Source of the DNA: Epiperipatus broadwayi
Taxonomy: Eukaryota; Onychophora; Udeonychophora; Euonychophora; Peripatidae
DNA: 64,000 nt
Reading direction: 5' to 3'
Assembly: GCA_028023455.1 (NCBI GenBank)
Contig: JAQFVV010006200.1
Span: forward strand, 8,668,521-8,732,520
Made by a program: the position numbers and the translations under genes. The notes under the pieces are model-generated. The model saw nothing but the letters and a program-made list of their open reading frames with translations, made no database searches and was not told the DNA's origin. This document shows positions 60,040 to 64,000 of this stretch, in pieces (position 1 is the first letter of the stretch; every line of letters begins with the position of its first letter).

Positions 60040-61760
60040 TAGAAGTGACTTATAATCCACATGCAGTAATGAACAATCTTGCATAAACATACTGAAGGCT
60101 TACAACCTTGGCCAGAGCTTTTCTGTCCAAGTAGTTTTTTAATTGTGATTAAGTATGAAATGTACATTCAATAGGTAGATTATGACCATCTTTTCCATGA
60201 TGAGCTAAAACTGCCTTGATTCCCGCTAGTAAAGCATTGCATGTGATAGACAACTCTACCTTTACATCCCAATGGGAAAACCATGCCCATTTTTGCTTTG
60301 GTGAAGTAAATATTCTCTTACCTACACAGCGAAAGCATCACATAAATGAATAGCAATTGCCTTTGTATCACAATGGATTAATTGAATATATATTTTTTGA
60401 ATTGATGATAGCTTAGTTTTATTTATCACTTCATTTTCACTGAGCTTTTTTATCTTTCTATTTAGTTCTGAACAAAGTCTGTAATAATTAATAAATCCCA
60501 GAAAAATCTGAAGTTTGTGAAGTTTTTGCTTTCAATATAGCACTTGTTTTTATTTCAATGATATTGTCACATTATAGCCCATAATACATTTTTATTAAAG
60601 CTTGCTTTCTGCTTCTTTAAATTTATTGAAATGCTTTCTAGTGATCTCTAAGAGTTGCCTTTATTCCCATCTACTAGTAGGAAGCCATCAAATAGGGATA
60701 GATTTTAGTATACCAGGAGCAAGTTGATCACTTATTTACTGGAATGTGATTAAAAGTACTGAGAATTCCACACAGTATTCTATTGGCTTATAAAACCCTT
60801 TGTGTATAATAATAGTCAATGATCACCATTTCTTATGCTTGCTCTTAACTGTTATTAAAACCGGCAAAACTATATGTGTTGCCACTCAGTACATGTCAGA
60901 GTAATCAATGGATGCCAGAAGGCTTATGCATAAAATCCCCATCTCAAATCCAAGGCTCCTCACTGATGAAGGCCACAAGCCAGAAACTAGTCTGGGAATA
61001 TTGTTTGAGTAGATACTAGATGGGGATTTTATGCACAAACCTTCTGGCATCCATTGATTACTCTGGCTTGCACCGAGTGGCAATACTTATAGAGAGTTTT
61101 GCCTGTTTTAATAGTCAATGATGTCATTATCAACTGATAATTGGGCATAGGCATACCTCAGTTCAATTTTATTGTTCGCTAAAGTAAAGAGTATTGGAGT
61201 AATTAAAGGCAGGTATCATTATGAAGTGATGGATCCTTATTTAATGTGCATCAATAATCCATGCAAATATGTATTTTACCATTCTTCTTAATAATGAATA
61301 CTATAGTCATTACTCATTTAGAGTACATGTGTTTTACAACTCTATCAGTCTATATCTTATTCATCTTATTGACAAATGTAGTTGTTTACACAAAAGGCAA
61401 TGTTTAACAGTGACAGCTGACTAACTTTTTATAATATATAGATGAATGGATATGTGATAGCAATTCAAGCTTGCTTTAAATAATTTGGCATATTCTTTTT
61501 ACTTTTTTTTTTTAAGATTTAGTGACTTTTGAGATTTGCTTTACACTGACTAAAAAATAAACTCCAGAGGTTTGAACCAGATAACAAGTTATGACTATCA
61601 CTTCTCTTTTATCTAAGAATTAATTAATTTCTTCCAATAATCAAGTCTAAATAATTCTAACTTGAGCCTTGTTGGCTTTATGTTTATTGCCCAAACTTTT
61701 TGAAAAATAGGCAGCTTCGGTCTGATTCTTTCAGTAACACAAATGACAAAATGCATTTAT
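60040..61760 (-). pseudogene. Ty3/gypsy pol: reverse transcriptase and RNase H, decayed
   Basis: From 61760 downward on the minus strand: a worn N-terminal part, then IVFIIKKNGKIHICMDY (the VxKKDGxxRxCxDYR block) near 61310-61260. Next come LNKDPSLHNDTCL and a catalytic-region remnant YAYAQLSVDNDI near 61150, where the first catalytic Asp is lost. After the inserted family A copy the RT resumes (SAPGI at about 60715, IFLGFINYYR at about 60510). An RNase H start follows, CNALLAGIKAVLAHHGKDG, at about 60250-60195. It is of K02A2.6-like type. No LTRs, primer-binding site or gag could be delimited. Many stops and frameshifts make it dead. Confidence 0.68.
60824..61109 (+). mobile_element. Family A retroposon inserted in the gypsy RT
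   Basis: It is flanked by a perfect 13-bp repeat, aatagtcaatgat (60811-60823 and 61110-61122). Removing the insert and one repeat joins the gypsy RT reading smoothly, so the empty site is directly visible. The head is truncated (starts caccatttcttatgcttgct) and the first module is cut at about 60946. The second is complete with CUGAUGA at 60963-60969, a GGC/GCC stem II, GAAA at 60983-60986 and CUAGU...ACUAG. It ends gagttttgcctgtttt. This is the best-preserved ribozyme-like core of the family. Confidence 0.9.
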
Positions 61761-61794
61761 ATTTAGACACTAAATGGCAGAATGAACTTAAGAT

Positions 61795-63065
61795 GTGAAG
61801 GATAGAGTGATAACAAACATATATAGTAATGGAAATATTAGGCTTACAGAAAATGAATTGAATGAGGCAGGAAAGAAATTGAAAAGTGGAAAGGCAAGCA
61901 GTTTAGATAGATGGGCAGCAGAGATAATGATGAATTTAAGAAATATGATAAAATTAAACCTATTATTATGTTTTAATAAGATGGCATTGAAGAGAGAATT
62001 TCCAGATAGCTGGAGTTATACAATAGTAAGGCTACTATTCAAATGAAAAGGTAAGATCATAGAAAGTTAAACAATTAAAGACCAATAGTGATAACATTAG
62101 TGTTATATAAAGTTTTTGCATATATGGTGTCTGGAACGTTTTAAAAATGGATGGAGGAAAATAATATAGGAGAAATGCAAGGAGTTTTTCGATTGGAAGG
62201 CATATGGGAGACAGGTTATTTGTAGTCACACAATTTATAGATATGAATAGGAATATAGGTAGACAGTCATATATGGCCTTTATAGATATGATAGAATAAA
62301 TAGAAATAGATTATGGGTAAGTTTAGTAAATTTGGGAATGAATGAAGCTTTAGTGGATTTTATTAAGAGATTATATGAAAATAATTACTACACCATCAAT
62401 TAGGAAATATAGAATCAGTTAGAGTTAAAAGTGGGGTGGGATTAAGGCAAGGATGGATATGACCTATTTTGTTTTTGTTATATTTGAAAGAAATGGAGAG
62501 AGCAATAAAAAGACTAAGAAGAGGGGTAAAGATACCATTAATAGATGGCAAGGAAGCATATATATTATCAAGTCTTTTATTTGCTGATTATATATTCTTG
62601 TGCATAGAAAGTAGGGAAGATATGGAAGTGGTAAAGATGTGGGGATTAAATTTAGTGGAGTAAAATCAAAAATAGTGATGATAAATGCTGGAGAAAGAAA
62701 AGAGTAAGAATTTTTATTGGAGGACATAAAGTTAAATGCGTTGAATAGGTATTTGCGAATCGTCCTAAATAATCAGAGAAATTGCTTGGATGAATGGGAG
62801 AAAAAACTGATAAATGAAACAAACAAAAGAAAGGAACTGATAAAGAAATTAATAGTGTTTTTATATAATAAATATGATGTAGCTAGAATTGTATGGGAGT
62901 GGCAGTAGCAGGGTTAACTTATGATAAATGGCATTGTGCGTTAGTAAAGGGTTGTTAGACATGTGTCAATTTTTGAAGCTAGAGTTAGAGCTCACAATAA
63001 CCCAGCTAAAAAGTCATCTTGGATGCAATACAAAAAATTAAATATCACATTTTTATATAAATGAG
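61795..63065 (+). pseudogene. LINE reverse transcriptase fragment, catalytic Asp lost
   Basis: The frame 61795-62046 has AGKKLKSGKASSLDRWAAEIM (the start of RT, normally KSGKAxGxDG) and DSWSYTIVRLLFK. After frameshifts, blocks reading GEMQG.FRLEG near 62170, MAFIDMIE near 62280 and GVGLRQGW near 62440 cover the next RT motifs. The frame 62469-62663 contains SSLLFADYIFL, in which the FADD catalytic box has become FADY. A C-terminal part (62717-62908, then KWHCALVKG at 62925) follows. It is a non-LTR RT, possibly the same lineage as the LINE at 47830-50470, which lacks its RT; this is not proven. Confidence 0.72.
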
Positions 63066-63069
63066 TTAT

Positions 63070-64000
63070 TTTTAAAGGGTAATCCGTTTTGTTCTTTTTA
63101 TTTTTCGAAAAAATATCTTAAAAATTGAGGCTAGGTTATTGTTTTTATTTTTTAGAGGTGTGATGAGAAAGGGGGAGAGGATACCAAATGTAATAAATTT
63201 GTCTTTAGAGAGCAAAACAGACTGGTGTCAGTACATACGGCAAGCAAGTAAATATCATTATGCCACGAGCGTTTTTATACAGTTGATACTAAACACATAA
63301 TTTATCAAATTTTAAGATTATTTATTCTTTTTTACCTTTGCATTTAATTTAAATAAACGTTGTAAAAGATTTAAAAATATTTTCCCCCCTCAAATGAAAT
63401 CATTAAATTATATATGAATCAATATTATTGAGTAGGTGTAATATTAAAAAAAAATTGTCTAATTTATGATTTAAGATCAAATTCTTATCTTTATAAAATA
63501 AATATTAATTTAAACTACTGTTATAAAATGCAACATTAATAGGCTATTATCATTATTTTCAATCATATCGATCCATTGACGAATAATCTTTCCAAGTTTA
63601 ATCCAGTTTTTCTGATCCATAGATTCTCTTCTTAACATCACATTTACAAACAACTTATTTTATGTAGCCATTTCATATGCGGTCTCTTTCTGGATCTTTT
63701 ACAATCCTTTGGCATCCAGTTTAAGACTTCAACTATCTATCTATTTTCACTTATTATTATCAGACTACGATCTGATAACTTACTTATATAAAGTATCTTT
63801 CTATTTATCTTTTAAATATCTTTAATAAATGTAGAATAAGTAGTAAAAGTCTATTTTCATCGATTGTTTTTTTAATAAATCTTTCCTATTTTGATTATCA
63901 CCAACAGAAGAAAATAATCTAATTAATTTTAAAACATAAATCAAAAAACAATGTATATATTGTGCAATAAAAGTTATTGCATAGTTTTACGACCCAACTA
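63070..64000. other. No gene recognised
   Basis: AT-rich non-coding sequence to the right edge. Confidence 0.45.

Overview
The window is AT-rich animal DNA. It has no operons, many microsatellites, a 500-base assembly gap, and a dense layering of decayed transposable elements (RTE-like and PHD/esterase-type LINEs, a Penelope-like element, Ty3/gypsy, hAT, pogo/Tigger, tRNA-derived SINEs). The element mix and one intronless class A GPCR-like gene fit an invertebrate metazoan. I cannot name the phylum or species from sequence alone.

Layout. 0-2.2 kb: an RTE-like LINE on the minus strand, with the 3' end of a second LINE nested in it. 2.9-4.7 kb: a hammerhead-bearing repeat (family C) and a pogo/Tigger derivative. 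6.9-7.5 kb: a family A retroposon. 10-20 kb: a tiny tRNA-derived SINE, two copies of family D (one with a 28 x 23 bp minisatellite), several foldbacks and a family C palindrome. 20.56-21.06 kb: the gap. 22-27.4 kb: foldbacks, a head-to-head pair of Penelope-like GIY-YIG fragments, a short hAT with a BED-finger remnant, a degenerate tandem duplication and a second copy of the small SINE. 27.9-29.1 kb: the only intact-looking host gene, a single-exon seven-transmembrane receptor on the minus strand. 31.1-32.2 kb: a second pogo copy. 37.5-40.5 kb: a family A array with a nested hAT. 41.8-47 kb: more family A, a TIR element and an RTE 3' half. 47.8-50.5 kb: a PHD/esterase LINE. 51.6-52.0 kb: a large tetranucleotide array. 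53.3-55.6 kb: a hAT with a broken ZBED5-like transposase. 55.8-61.8 kb: scattered pieces of one Ty3/gypsy pol. 61.8-63.1 kb: a LINE reverse transcriptase.

The most striking theme is hammerhead-ribozyme-like cores (CUGANGA, short hairpin, GAAA) in at least six apparently unrelated dispersed families, several of them built as inverted dimers. Family A is the best case. Six copies are flanked by 12-14 bp target-site duplications (five perfect, one with a single mismatch), and one lies in the gypsy RT, where the empty site can be read. Together this looks like a community of short non-autonomous retroposons carrying self-cleaving motifs, next to Penelope-like elements that are known to carry such ribozymes. 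All functional statements about ribozymes are inferred from motif and fold and have not been computed or tested.
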